NCBI GenBank assembly: GCA_964019415.1
Contig: OZ025883.1
Location: 4,134,086 to 4,198,085, forward strand
DNA: 64,000 bases
Direction: 5' to 3'
Source of the DNA: Ianthella basta
Lineage: Eukaryota; Porifera; Demospongiae; Verongiida; Ianthellidae
Both the position numbers and the translations under genes were made by a program. How positions within the stretch are numbered: the stretch's first letter is position 1; every line of letters starts with the position of its first letter. Below, one piece after another: positions 22,301 through 34,405 of the stretch. The notes beneath the pieces are model-generated. The model was not told the DNA's origin. It ran no database searches and saw only the letters and a list, made by a program, of their open reading frames with translations.

Positions 22301-25300
22301 AATATGGAAGTAATGTTGGAGTTCTCCAATCTAATTTCTCTAGCCTCCTAATTTTGACAGTCAGTTACGTAGGTCAAGTGATGACTAAACATGAAATTCA
22401 AAGAGCAGTATCTCAGCTTTACACAAAGGGGAGGTAGTGGCAGGACACTTGGCTCTAGAGCCTTTGTCAGCTTCTCATGGAATATTGCTGGAAGCAACCA
22501 ACGCAGCTATGAGCCTCTACCAAATCACTGATGATGTCACATATAACTCGCATGGAATGTTTGTGTTGTAGTACTGGTGTTTGGTTATGTACTGTAGGTG
22601 TGCTTTGTGGGTAGGTGCATGTGGAGGTTTGTGTGTGTGTTGTGTGTTTGCTTATACAAACTCATCTCCAATCAGTGGTAGACATTGTTTAGTACAATCT
22701 TGTGACTGTTGTTGATGTACATAATGATGGCAATGACAGCATCAGACAACATGGTAGTGCTGTCTATGTAGGGATAGCAGTGGTTGTTTGTATGCTATGC
22801 AAACGAAACGTAGTGCTATTACTGTTTAGGACTGAAAACCGGCAAAAGGGCTACCCAAAAGAAAGTATCTGTTGCATACAGTGCAGGACTAACCTTACTT
22901 TCCAGTGAAAGTGCGCTCTCCGGCAGAAAATGACCTTGACATTTTCCACTTTTCATCATCATCTTCGTCTTCTTCTTCTTCTTCTTTGACAGTATTAGTG
23001 CACGAACCATGACGAGTAGACGAAAACCTTTATTACAGTTTAACACGCCCCCTAACTGGCTGTATTCCTTTGGTTAGAAGCCTCTGTGAGCAAGTTTCAC
23101 AAATGAGGGTTTCCGGGCCTTCGAGAAACGTTACTACACAAGAGACACCATTTTATGATGATGTAATTGAACGGTTTTGCTACATTTATTCGCCTAGTCC
23201 TCCTTCAGTTTTTAATTCAATAGCCTAGCAACGTTATTGTATGTCCGATTGGAGGTGCGCACGTGGGTAGCCTCAGCCAAACTTAGCTTGCGTGCCATTT
23301 GAAGGACATTTGCGGTCGTGGATTTACCCACCATTTGTAATTACTGCACGGTTGGCTTCTGTATTCTTTTTTGGCGAGTTAGCACAGAACCTATAGATGC
23401 TAGCCCACACCTTGAGCTCCAGGGTTACAGCAATAAGGCCTAACACTGAACCATTGTTCTATGATTGTGGGTTAGCGTGTAGCTACAGCTTAGTTACACA
23501 CTATGAAAAGTACAGAAACTAGAAATAATACAAATTTACAAAAGGGATAGTAAAAATATACAATAAATTGATAGTAAGGATGTAGGGATGGCCTAAAAAG
23601 TGCAGATAAGTAAATGATGCTACACAGTGAAGCATTAGCAATGGTACCTACATTCAAGGATGGTGCTACATTCTTGCATGTAGGGACCATTGTTTATGCT
23701 TCACTGTGTAGCATCATTTACTTGTTTCTGTACTTAGTATGCCACATCTACATCCTTCAATTTTTGTAAAAACATTTTATTATTTCTGTTTCTGTAAGAG
23801 CTGTGAGGAAACATATAGTTGAATGCAGTCACTTTCAGACGCCATCATTGGATAGAGACTGCTTATGTACCCAACGAATGTCATTAGCAGTTTGTTTCTT
23901 TCCATGCAGTGTAGCTAATTCTTATGTTTGATTGATGTGTTTGATGTGTTAATTTGTGAAATATGATATGCTATTTGTGAAGGTATTTTTCTATAATTAG
24001 TTATACAATAAGTTCATTGTAATAGCTATCATGGACCTTGACTTAACCATCAACGAGTAATGATAAAAGTGTTGTTCTAGTGTAGCACAGTGATTGAATC
24101 ATTGTTTTTTTATATGACTGAAAGCACAGGACAGGTGGTGACGACATTGCAAGTTCAACTGCATGTGTTTGTGTATGTACGTGCATAAGGTTATGTGATG
24201 TTTGTAAAGTCACAAATTGAATTGGGATTAGGGATCTGTATTAAATGTAGTTAAATGCTGGCCATGATGACTGTGAGGAGATACATAGACTACACGGCAC
24301 TTGGACCCTGTAACTCCTAGAGGCATCTCTTGGTCAGTGTGTTACTGTACTAGAGTGAAGATAACTCAGAAAGAACAAGCTAGTTCTTGCATGTGAGAAC
24401 CTGATACACAGGATTAGGTATGTAACCTCTAGTACACATGTGAGCAATAAGGGAAGGTTGATATATATAGTGGGTCTCTGGTGGTGATGTTAGCGTTGTG
24501 GTGAGTGTGTGTGTACAGGGATGATGCAGTGTTTGCTGTGAGCTGCAGTCTCTTATAATGTAATGTACAGTACCTATGGCATACATACATGCATGCATGT
24601 TGTTGATGTGTTAATTTAGGATGCTCACTCTTGCTGTAGGTAGGACATGCATTTCCCCATTCAACTCATGCCATTCCTGTATTCTGGAGTCCCATTGTAT
24701 TCCATATCTTGTGTATGGGCTTGTTTCATTGTCCTCCCTGTCCCTTTTTCCTCTTTCACACAGCTCTTGCTGAGCTACAACAAGCTGGCTTCCTCACTAG
24801 TGATGAGTGCAAGGGTTACTTCATTCATGCGGTTAGTGGAAAGCCTCCTGCAGTGGTGTCCCAAGCCTGTGAGATTCTGATGAGACATGGCTTTGAGACA
24901 GAGTCGAAACTCATTGCAGGTAAGCAGATGTTTTGTAAATTGTCTGTGTTTGGTTGTACATACAATGGAGCCAAGTTATCAATACCATGTTGACATCACC
25001 CCCATGCACTTATCATGTAAAGACTTTGTGTGTCAGTTGTGACATCATGAGCTCCACACTATTGTGGCCACTTTTAGTGTCTGTCTGTTGTTGTATGAGT
25101 GTGTGTCTGTGTAGAATAGGTGATGTGGGTGTGTCGGTTGGTGAGTGCACTTAGGTGTATGGGTAGTTGTTGCTATGTATGTATCAGTATTTTCATGTGG
25201 CAGCAGCTCATGTTGACCTTCAGGGGCTGCTTAGCCATGAACTGGCTTACTGGGCACAAAGCAATCTGACAGATGTCCAATCTACGGAGTACTACATTTC

Positions 25301-27937
25301 CTATTGCAATTGTTTGTGTTAATCACCATTCCATTGTCTGTTTGTGCCCGCTGTGACATACTGTACTGATCGGTTGTGTTAGGTGCACCCTCTTTATAAG
25401 AGCATATCCATACTGAGCATCCAATACCTTACCAGTTTTTCACCCTGATTGTTAGGTGTCTAGTTGTTTTGGGGCTTCATCCCTTCTTTGAGGTGCATAT
25501 AGGACTCCCTGGAAGACTAGCAGCTTGGCTGAAGTGTAATCATGAAGTGCAAACTAGTACAAACCTTTTTTGGTTGGTTGTCCACACTGGGCACCAGGTA
25601 CCAGAGTCGAAATCATGGTATTATACATAAACCTGAGCAGTATTGCTGTATATAATCTCTAGCTCACAATCTATGTCATTACTAGATTTTGCAATTATAC
25701 TGTAAGTATGTGCATGAATTCGTATAATATTGTGCAAGCGCTTACCGGATACCGGTTAGCTATGTGGACAAGCGATTCAAAAAAGTCTGTAACATAGCGC
25801 CAAATGGAAACTTGTTCACTGCACTAAGTGGTGGCCATCTTACAGTGACATTTGCGTATCATTATAATTTGTTGATGCTTTTGCAATATTCAGTTAAGCG
25901 TATATCCTTTATTATTGTAAATGCATATTTCTATCCTATCAGAGTTATTAGCATATTATTATGCTTTACAACAGATTAGTATGGTATTTAGTCCCACACC
26001 ATTGTGTTAACACATACGTATGAAGTATGTATATACGATCCATCTGCTACTGCATCAGTGTGTGTCTGGTATGAGTAGGTGTGTCAGTTAGTGGGTGTAG
26101 GTGTATGCTTATGTGTTGCAATGTGTATCAGTATTTTCACGTGGCAGCAGCAGAGTGATTGCTTAGCCAAGAATTGGCTTGCTGGCCACAAATATTGGAA
26201 ACTAACAGAGTGTGTTGAGTTGGGTGGCTGGCAGAATTGTGGAGCAATTTAATCTGTTAACTGTACTAGTGCTCTGCCTGTGGAGGTACATTTCCCATTA
26301 GTTATACTACGAGAGCATTGTAATGGTCTAAGGGAGACCTAGCTTGTCTTACAGTATCCTGCAGTGTGTGTTTGGTGTTTCTTGTGTAGCACAGTGATTG
26401 AAATTTATGCATCGCTAAAGCTCAGGATAGACAGAGCAGATAGTGGACATGGCCTTCACTTCTTCATAGCCATAAACAGTGGGTAGTTGTTAACTGTTTA
26501 TTTAGATGAAATCAAAGCTGTCATGGTTACTGGAAGATGGCTTTATCTATGTGTATAGCAAGGATCCATTGTAGCCTTTGTTGGGTGCAAAAATGGCATT
26601 TAGCAATAATTTACTTCAACTTTTTACAGATTAGCATTGTAATTGTTATATGTCACTGCACTGCACAGGCCTACTATCATTGTTTCTGAGGAAGTAGACC
26701 ACATATGGGTATGAGTCGGACACTGCTCCTTGAGCTACATGATCTAAGACTGAATAGAGGCACTGCTCGGTAGCGCTTACTGCACAATGGATGCGTCTTT
26801 CAATTGAAAGAGTACACACGGTATATAATCCACAGTGTCCAATGTTGTTGCGTATCCTGACTATGGTGAACAGATGTGCCCACATAACTCATAAACAGCA
26901 GTCTCACAATACTAACATGTGGGTAGGTGTGACTGTGTTGGTGGTTGTGGCAGTATGAGTTGGTGTGGTTGTGTGGGTAGGAGTGACTGTGTAGAGATTG
27001 TGCAACCATAGTCTGAGATTGTATACTTTTTGAACTAGTGCATTGTTGCATTAATTTGTGTGCATTGTCTGTTTGCATGCATGTATGAGTGTTTGTGTGC
27101 TTGTTCCTTTCTGTTAAAGTGTTATGTTGCCTGGTTGTATGCAGCCACTTTGAGACACCATCATTGGATAGAGACTACTTACATACCAACTGTGTCTGTT
27201 AGTTTCTTCTGTATTTTAATGCTTGAAGCTAATGTACAGTAATACAGGTACTGACAGAAATGAAAGTTTTGACCAAATTGGCAATTCTTTGAGCTAACGT
27301 AAACGGCAACGACCATCATTACAATGATTTCATCTGTTGACCCATTTCTCAAAGTTTTTAATCTAATGTTGTTTACTTCATGTGGCAGCAGCTTGTGTCA
27401 GAGGCTGGTTGTCGAAATGGCACTAGGTGGACTGCACCATTCATCCGGCAACGTGTGGCGGAGCAAGCGCAGCATGCAGAAGGCAGTGCTTGCTCATATA
27501 TATTTTGCCTGCATGAATATACACCTTTACCATTATATACTTGTGCCATGAAATCAGTGTAAATAGACCTCGTCATATCCAGTAGTGTGTAATGATATAA
27601 TGGTGTTCTGGTTTAGTGCAGTGCTTGAATTAATGAGTTCTTAAGTGTGACTAAAAGCACACGACAGATGGTCAGAATTGGGACTTAGTCCTCCACGTAC
27701 CTCTCCACGCGCTGCCATTTAGTTGGCATAGTCTCTCTGTGAAGGGGATCTTGGTGTTCCTACCAAGCTTTAACAGCAAGCAGTAGGCGCCCACTTGGAG
27801 ATCCACCATCACGCATTCTCTTTCACTGATCTTGTGCTAATGTGATTTTGTCTTTCTCAGGCCCTGTGGCTGCTTCACTTTCAATACTGGTAGGACCAGT
27901 ATTTCTAACTTCAGCACTGTATTTGATACATGCTTAA
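19287..27937 (+). CDS. Array gene I: tail-anchored protein with two helical modules (predicted)
   Basis: Four exons splice entirely in phase 1: start exon 19287-19314, gamma module 20716-20886, beta module 24764-24919, hydrophobic last exon 27861-27937. The product would have about 143 residues: MDPYFLTDG, a 57-residue module, a 52-residue module and a C-terminal hydrophobic segment ending three residues before the stop. A short protein with helical modules and a C-terminal TM would be a tail-anchored membrane protein. This is a model built from splice phases and conserved order; no transcript evidence is available. Exon function is not recognised. The same exon order recurs at 50796-58842. 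Confidence 0.5.
19355..19558 (-). other. Repeated unrecognised minus ORF
   Basis: 67 codons containing ADQLPKRITENLLVSAINLN. Copies: 50849-51079 (76 codons) and 47228-47494 (partial). The opposite strand has a good acceptor (GTCATCCCAG) followed by LPPDLTATQAVCDI and a stop. Neither reading is recognised. Confidence 0.25.
20079..20336. repeat. Recurrent 'Mhks' segment, first copy
   Basis: A roughly 300-bp segment recurring at about 28450-29100, 36600-36900, 44720-45420, 47400-47700, 52140-52450, 59340-59640, 61750-62060 and, diverged, 62590-63140. Both strands are largely open (plus phrase TTFDLLTMCPAVHCMV; minus phrase CSCASDSWLLYLTT), but no reading fits splice sites, so I treat it as a landmark of each unit rather than a gene. 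Confidence 0.7.
20716..20886 (+). CDS. Gamma-type helical module exon (gene I)
   Basis: 171 nt after a strong polypyrimidine tract (TCTTCTCTCCCCCAG), donor GTAAAC, phase 1-1. Reads LAELHQGSLITSDECKGL, then a polar middle, then SRSAEILLKHGYQE and FLSG. Predicted four or five short helices. Nearest relative is the exon at 36260. Confidence 0.72.
21126..21720. other. Unique segment with open frames on both strands
   Basis: Plus frame 21322-21720 (132 codons) contains TTCLTPLDHSAQLSRNMLLL and YLQFYQLFGEISYP; minus frame 21126-21329 contains CNSWTIYYREETVPAIIV. GC content is higher than in neighbouring introns and the first 250 bp have no copy elsewhere in the window. The last part, from CATGTGGCAGCAGCTTGTGT, is the common subrepeat. 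Identity unknown. Confidence 0.25.
21720..24640. other. Intron-like spacer of gene I with unique insert
   Basis: Contains a second copy of the unit landmark ending AGTAACAAAGTAAAGG (22050-22170). About 22800-23760 has no sister copy and is CpG-richer. A minus frame at 22909-23000 reads a run of Glu and Asp followed by KWKMSRSFSAGERTFTG before a GTAAGG donor, so a small acidic exon on the minus strand is possible but weakly supported. Confidence 0.35.
23604..23730. mobile_element. 127-bp foldback
   Basis: Arms of about 50 bp (AAGTAAATGATGCTACACAG against CTGTGTAGCATCATTTACTT) separated by about 25 bp. Few mismatches, no flanking duplication clearly seen. Confidence 0.7.
24764..24919 (+). CDS. 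Beta-type helical module exon (gene I)
   Basis: 156 nt, acceptor TCTTTCACACAG, donor GTAAGC, phase 1-1. Reads LAELQQAGFLTSDECKGY, then GKPPAVVSQACEILMRHGFE and KLIAG. Compared with gamma it is five codons shorter in the middle. Copies at 40771 and 55631. Confidence 0.75.
25190..27560. repeat. Beta-downstream region with several CATGTGGCAGCAG subrepeats
   Basis: The phrase CATGTGGCAGCAGCTTGTGT, followed by related sequence (GCTTAGCCA.GAACTGGCTT), recurs at about 25193, 26141 and 27379 here and again at 21613, 32124, 32982, 33918, 41204, 42401, 43661, 56060, 57016 and 58284. It marks an older, shorter repeat nested in the array. Some copies are open for 40-50 codons but in different frames, so coding is not supported. 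Confidence 0.65.
27861..27937 (+). CDS. Hydrophobic last exon (gene I)
   Basis: Acceptor GTCTTTCTCAG, phase 1. Reads GPVAASLSIL, then VGPVFLTSALYLIHA and TAA: 20-odd mostly hydrophobic residues without charge, long enough to cross a membrane. Near-identical copies at 44146 and 58766; a strongly diverged copy at 34406 keeps acceptor, phase, hydrophobicity and a stop. Confidence 0.5.
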
Positions 27938-28556
27938 AGCCAATGTACTGCAGGTATTGGCAGAAATGTTGTAATTCTTTAACTAGCACAAAAGGTGGTG
28001 AACAGCATGTAATGGATACTTCTGTTCACCTTCTCATTGCCAAAGTCCCCAGTGTCATTCTTCTGTTTGTCAATTTGAGATGAAATGTGTTGGAACTGGC
28101 TACCGAAGACGAGTATGCCAAAATGTCAAACTTGACCATCTCATCAACTGTGTGAGGTTCGCTAGAATCCATCTAAGTAAAGTAACGAAGTAAAGGACTA
28201 AGGATGATTTGGTTGTATTGACTATGTAGCCTACACTGTGATAGTTTGCATTGCACCTCTCCAATGCACTCACCTGCAGTAGCCCAGTTGGCTAGTCACA
28301 CTGGTGAATGTGATAGACAGATTCTGGTGTATTATGAATCTCATGTTTTTAATATTCAGACAGTTGTGTGTGTGGTAGGATAGTCAGCTGATTGGAATGA
28401 CTTTTGTAAGCAAATGCCAGAGCTACTTACATCATTATTAAATGTGTTTCTTGTGTGTCCACCTGTCCTACAGTTAACTGTAGTTGCATGTTGTTGCTGC
28501 ATCCTGTTTCAACTTTGGCTGGTTTCATGTCATGACAATCGTGCCCACAAGATGTA

Positions 28557-28943
28557 GACGGCGTTTACACTAGAAAGTTTTTGGAAACGTCTGTTACTCA
28601 TTCTGCATCGTTTACGTGTGTCTACACACATTGTTTTCATACGCTGAAAACGGGTATCCTCAGAAACGATGAGCTAATACGAGCACATGACCATCGTGTG
28701 ATTGTAGACCATGTGAAACCACGTGTACGTTGGCAAGAGCGCTGCCGTTTTCAGCCACACAATCATTTTTGCAGTTTATATGAAGAAATTGTAGCACCGT
28801 TTTTGCAAGTATCCACCTTCAACTGCGGATTTGGAAGTAATCGTTTTCCTCTAGCGTTTTCATCGTTTTTGTGTAAACGGTATGTCAAAGCGGTGTCAAT
28901 TTGCACCATTTTTGTCCAAAACCGTTCTAGTGTAAACGTGTGG
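28557..28943. mobile_element. 387-bp MITE (GGCGTTTACACTAGAA ends)
   Basis: Inserted in the Mhks segment; the empty site is seen at 36715, 52270 and 59460 (GATGTAGTG). Ends GACGGCGTTTACACTAGAA and TTCTAGTGTAAACG are inverted; target duplication is TA (up to GTAG). The 121-codon plus ORF inside is element sequence, not a gene. A sister copy sits at the same site at 44842-45256. Confidence 0.85.
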
Positions 28944-29289
28944 TAGTGGGATACAGCAGCCAACTGTCACTTGCACAAGAGCACAACCTTTGACCTCTTG
29001 ACCATGTGTCCAGCTGTGCACTGTATGGTGCTACCCGAATTGGGTTGCTGCATCCCACTCCAACTTGTACCATGTTGGTCTACATCCTCAAGCTGTGCAT
29101 CTTATGCTAGTGGTGTTCTTCTACCTTCAACTAACACTCACTCCATTTTCAACCGTGGTGGTGGTCCTTACCTTCTAAACTTCAAAATACCCTTGTTTTC
29201 CTGTACCAATGTGCAGGTTTGGTTGTATTACATACATAGATACAGTAAGCTTTCTTGCTTTCTCAAAAGTGTATCCTTTAGTAATCCAT

Positions 29290-29590
29290 CATGTCCAATA
29301 GCATTGCATACATAGTTACCCTCATCTGTGTCGGATATCCCAGGTATAGTGATGAGTTGTCCCCACATAGGATAGATGACTAGATGTGGCTGTGTGGGTG
29401 GTTGTGTGTGTAGGAGCGACTGTATAGAGATTGTACAGCTGGAGTTTGAGATTGCACTATTGATTTAGTGTGTTGTTTCCATTTCACTATTTTCAATGAA
29501 GTATAGTATTGAAAGTTGCAACTTGAAAGAAAGACAGTCAAGGAAGGGAAAGTTTCCATCACGCAAGCCAACTGACACCGTCAGCTAAAT
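29290..29590 (-). pseudogene. Ig-like domain relic, 29 kb copy
   Basis: SLTVFLSSCNFQYY and KIVKWKQ are followed by a stop, then ITIPGISDTDEGNYVCNAIG resumes in another frame. Compared with the 37 kb copy it has an extra SLYSRSYTHNHPHSH stretch and frame breaks. Confidence 0.5.
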
Positions 29591-30025
29591 GCTAGCCTCA
29601 TAGTGACTCGGAGAATTCCAGCATCACATGCCACTCAGGCCCTACTCGTCTTTGAGCTTTCCAAGAGATGTCTCTTGGTCGGAATACATTACACTTTCTA
29701 TGTAATCTATGTGAACCCAATAGAGAGGAATATGTAGCTTCTACTGTGTGAACAATGAGGAGAGTCTCAGGTGGTAGTGTGTGCATTGAAGTGATGAGGC
29801 TGTGTGTGTTCTGAGCTGTTGACTCTGATGTTGTATACATTACCTAGATAGATAGATGTATATACATGTATTTTGCGTTGATGTAGTGATTTCCTGAAGC
29901 CCACTCTCATAAGCAGGACATTCCCCATTCCCGATTCCCTTCCTGTCATTCCTTGTTACCGATCCCATTGTATCCCCTCTAATGTGTGATTGTCCTCCCT
30001 GTCCCTTCTCTCCTCTCTCCCCCAG

Positions 30026-30199
30026 TTCTTGCTGAGCTACAACAGGCTCACCTTATCACTTATGAAGAGTGTGCAAAGGTGCGATACATTATAGATGTGG
30101 TTGCACTTCAACGCAAGAAGCCTTCAGAAGTTCAAGTTAAAAGTGCTGAGGTTTTCTTCAAACTTGGACTTCAGACAGAGAAGATGAAGGAATTTGCAA
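30026..30199 (+). CDS. Alpha-type helical module exon (unit II)
   Basis: 174 nt, acceptor CTCTCTCCCCCAG, phase 1-1. Reads LAELQQAHLITYEECAKV, then KKPSEVQVKSAEVFFKLGLQ and EFA. The base before the donor is A instead of G (GCAA|GTAAAT), the only variation of this junction in the array; it may weaken splicing. No start exon was found between 27937 and here. Confidence 0.68.
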
Positions 30200-31454
30200 G
30201 TAAATGGATACACAACATATCACCATCTGCTTTATGTGTTCTGTTGTACGAACAGTGCAGCCAAGTTGTCATGGCCATCTCCCTGGGCATCACGCCACAC
30301 TTATCGTGTAGAGCCTTTGTGTGTCCACAGTGACATCTTGAGTGCCACGCTACAGTTTGCTTACATAATTATGTAGACTCTCATAAATCTAGCAGATTGG
30401 TGTTGTGCTGTGGTGGTGACATAAGTGTGGGCTGAGTTGTATGTTGCTAGTGAAATGAAGTACAGAATTACATTTTGCTATTATGTACCTTTGCAGTGAG
30501 ACAATATAAACTAGGTGTCAACAGAACTAGTAGGGAACTGAGTGTACTCAACTGTTGAGGTCTTATGTAACTGACAGCACAGAACAGATGGTCAGAAATA
30601 GGACTTGATCCTTCACCTCCCCAAAGCTGTCTTGAACCTAGCACAAACAGTGGTAAACACTATTTTAATGTTTACCTCTGTTGGCCAAATTGCCAATTCT
30701 AGAGTCGGATTCCCCAACTTCGTTGTTGTTTGTTTCCCCTCAAAACAAAATTATGGTGAATTAACTACTGGTGATAAGTTCCACTAGATCTCATTGTACT
30801 ATTGTGTAGCTGCTACCCTATTGTCTGATATTGATGTGCCCTCACCAAGATTGACACATCTAAGGTGTTCCATGAACTCTATGTTCTAATACTTGTAGCT
30901 ATACTGTTGTAATGAATAGGAATTTCTCCACACAAGCAATAGTCTTTAAAGGTGCTCTTTACTGGTGAACAGGATACTTTGGACAGTAAGTTTCAGCCAT
31001 TGGATTTGCCATCAAATTAGCTTATTAGTAGGGATGCTGATTTGTGGTTTTATTCATTACAACTTTGTAGGCAATTTTGTTTTGCATTACTCTCTTTGTG
31101 ATTTCCCGTATCCATTGCTGTTATCTCTCAATATCTATTATAACTGATTGTGCAAGCAGTGGTGTCTAGTACATCATTTCATTGTGACTGTTGTTGATGT
31201 AGTGATTACTGTTTCTGTAAGAGTTGTGAAGTAGCCTAGTTGTATGTAGCCACTTTGAGACACCAACATTGGATAGAGACCACTTACATACCAACTGTGT
31301 CCATTTGTTGTTTGTGTAGCTATTGTAACACAGGTGCTGACAGAAATGTAAAATGTTTTGGCTGGATCACAATTCTTTGAGCTAACTGCAATGACCACCA
31401 GTTAATGGCCAGTTTCGTCTGTTGGCCAACTTCTCAGCTCCACAGACTCTAATT

Positions 31455-31745
31455 TCATTCTTGCTGTATCCACTTGAAATGATAAATTAGTGCAAACTGG
31501 TAGTGCAAGACTGGTATAATCCAAAGTGCTACCAAATCTCTAGCTATTGTTAAAGAATGTCCCAATCCTAAATAGAAGCTGTTAGTTATAGTACTGGCTG
31601 CCTCCATGGGCCATTGACTCCCTAAAGGCCTGGCACAGTGTAGCAAGTATTCCACATACAGCCAGCTGTACATCCCTTTCAGCTCCAAAGGAACAGATTG
31701 AATTTGTACTTCGCTATGTTCTGGTATACAAACATACAAGCACAT
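31455..31745 (-). other. Repeated minus ORF of unknown nature (copies at 39722 and 54565)
   Basis: Reads VQIQ.VPLELKGMYSWL and ITNSFYLGLGHSLTIARDL. The copies at 39722-40069 and 54565-54927 are 115 and 120 codons long; this one is frameshifted near its end. Drift between copies looks neutral. No family recognised. Confidence 0.25.
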
Positions 31746-32059
31746 TTACATATATTTAATATACTGTAAGGCATATTGTAGGTAAGTATAACAATATTGT
31801 GTATATACAGTGTGGAAGAGTCCGTCGTACATGTGAGGTAGTTGTAGCCACCATCCCTTTGATCACTGCTGCCGATTCAATCCTCGCCGCAGTGTATGTG
31901 ATTATGTGATGTTTTTGAAGTCACAACTTGGATTGGAATTTGGGCTGTACATTTAGTTAAATGTTGGCCTATCGATGACTGTGATGAGATTGACTACAAG
32001 GCACCCTTGCCCTGTAATCTAAATCCTAGAGGCATCTCTAGTTAGCGTGTCACTGTACT

Positions 32060-32085
32060 AAAGTGAAGGTGATCAGTGTGGGAAG
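32060..32085. other. Deletion scar: missing beta exon of unit II
   Basis: In sister units (40390 and 55250) about 770 bp carrying the beta module follows GTGAAGGTGATCA. Here that phrase runs directly into GTGTGGGAAGGTGTGGGTAG, which in the sisters lies downstream of the beta exon. Unit II therefore lost its beta exon. Confidence 0.75.
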
Positions 32086-34405
32086 GTGTGGGTAGTTGTT
32101 GCTATGTATGTATCAGTATTTTCATGTGGCAGCAGCTCATGTTGATCTTTAGGGGCTGCTTAGCCATGAACTGGCTTACTGGGCACAAAGCAATCTGACA
32201 GATGTCCAATCTACGGAGTACTACATTTCCTATTGCAATTGTTTGTGTTAATCACCATTCCATTGTCTGTACAACACTGTGTGCCCGCTGTGACATACTG
32301 TACTGATCGGTTGTGTTAAGTGCACCCTCTTTATAAGAGCGTTTCCTTTATTGAGCACCCAATTCCTTACCAGTTTTTCTCCGTGATTGTTAGGTGTCTA
32401 GTGATTTTGGGGATTCATCCTTTCTTTAAGGTGCATATAGGACTCCCTGTTAGACTAGCATCTTGGCTGAAGTGTAATCATGAAGTGCAAACTAGTACAA
32501 ACCTTTTTCAGTTGGTTGTCCACACTGGGCACCAGGTACCAGAGTCGAAATCATGGTATTATACATAAACATGAGCAGTATTGCTGTATACAATCTCTAG
32601 CTCACTATCTATGTCTATACTAGATTTTGCAATTATACTGTAAGTATGTGGATGAATTCGTATAATATCATGCAAGCGCTTACCGGATAGGTTAGCTATG
32701 TGGACAAGCAATTCAAAAAAGTCTGTAACATAGCGCCAAATGGAAACTCGTTCACTGCACTAAGCGGTGGCTATCTTACAGTGACATTTGCATATCATTA
32801 TATTTTGTTGATGCTTTTAGCATGTTCGGTTAAGCGTATATCCTTTATTATGCAGATGTGGATGCATATTTCTTTCCTATCTTCCATGCCACTATCTCAT
32901 CTGTACGTAAAAATGGTTGTGTGGTTAAATTTCTTACCCACAAAATGTTTTCCATTTCCAGTGTCTATTGATCTTATTTTATGTGGCAGCAGCTTGTGTC
33001 AGGGGCTGGTTGTCCATAAACTGGGTTTCTAGCCACACACGTATGCATCGCTTTGAGAGGGTGTTGTGTTCGGGTGGTGGGACACAATTGTGGGTTGATT
33101 CATATGTTGATTGTGGAATTATACATATATGTATATAACTGTGCCTGTGGATGTTCACTTTTGCCTTTAGATACTTGTGCCATGAGATCAGTGTAAGCAG
33201 CTAGTCCTCAACATATCCAATAGTGTGTAATGATAAAATAGTGTTCTGGTGTAGCACTGTGATTGAATTAATGAGTTTTTAAGTGTGAAAGCACATGACA
33301 GATATGGTCAGAATTGGGACTTGGTCCCTCACCTCCCTCTCGCTGCCATTTAGTTGGCATGTATTGTCTCTCTTTGAAGGGGATCTTGGTGTTTCTACCA
33401 CGTTTCAACAGTAAGCAGTAGGCGCCCACTTGGAGACCCACCATCACACACTTTGTACAGTGTAGCCAAATTGTCATGGCCATCTCCCCAGGCATCACTC
33501 CACACTTATCATGTAGAGGCTTTGTGTGTCCACAGTGACATCTTGAGTGCCACGGTTCTGTTTGCTTACATATATATATATGTAGAGTTTCACAATTCTA
33601 ACAAATTGGTATTGTGGTCTTGCTGTCCACTTGAAATGATCATAGAGTGATCTGGCTGTGTGAGACTAGTATAAACCAATGTTCTACTTCGTCAATCCCC
33701 AGCTCTTCTGTCAGATTGGTTTTTGTGTAGTAAAATTTCTATTATTTACACCTCACACAAGTTTGATGTATAAGCATATCCACCTGAGGCCGTAGCAAAG
33801 ACTTATCAGCCAATTGGGCAGTAAGCTATGCAATAATACAAATGAGTAGGTTTATGTGATTGTGTTGGTAAGTAGGTATGGGTGCATGGGTAGGTGTTGC
33901 TACGTATATGTGTCATTATGTACACGGCACAGCAGCTTGTGTTGTGATTCTGCTTAGCTGAGAAGTGGCTTACTGGCCACAAATGTGCAAAAGTACTTGA
34001 CAGAGGGTGTTGTGTTGTGGTGATGGCGACACGATTGTGGGCTGATTTAACATGGTAATTGTAGAATGAACTACTCTGTCTGTGGAGGTATATGTCCATT
34101 TTGTTGTGCAATGTGATCGTTATAATGGTCTAAGATAGACCTTGTGTTATCATGCTGTGTGTAATGATATTCATGGTGTTCTAGTGTGGCACAGTGACTG
34201 AAGTTATGTGTGAGTGATAGCACAGGACAGGTTGTCAGAAAGTGAACGTAATTGGTCTTCCACCTCCTCACAGCCTTAAGTGTCATAATCTGAGGGATCT
34301 TAGTGCACCTGCCAGTATCAATGGCCAACAGTAGGCTCCCACTAGAGACCCACCAACACACAAATGTCTCCCACTGCTCTTGTATTCATAGCATTATCCT
34401 CTCAG

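Noticed and set aside
26800-27078. His/Ser-rich minus ORF with repeated HNH and HSH
   Set aside because: Product of GTGTGG-type low-complexity sequence; it appears to be the decayed beta-side counterpart of the Ig relic rather than a metal-binding protein.
28581-28946. 121-codon plus ORF
   Set aside because: Lies almost wholly within the MITE 28557-28943, whose empty site is known; the sister MITE does not keep the frame.
32320-32568. Plus ORF of 82 codons (also at 41459 and 56252)
   Set aside because: Hydrophobic and open in some units, but out of frame at 25390 and 41400; no splice logic.
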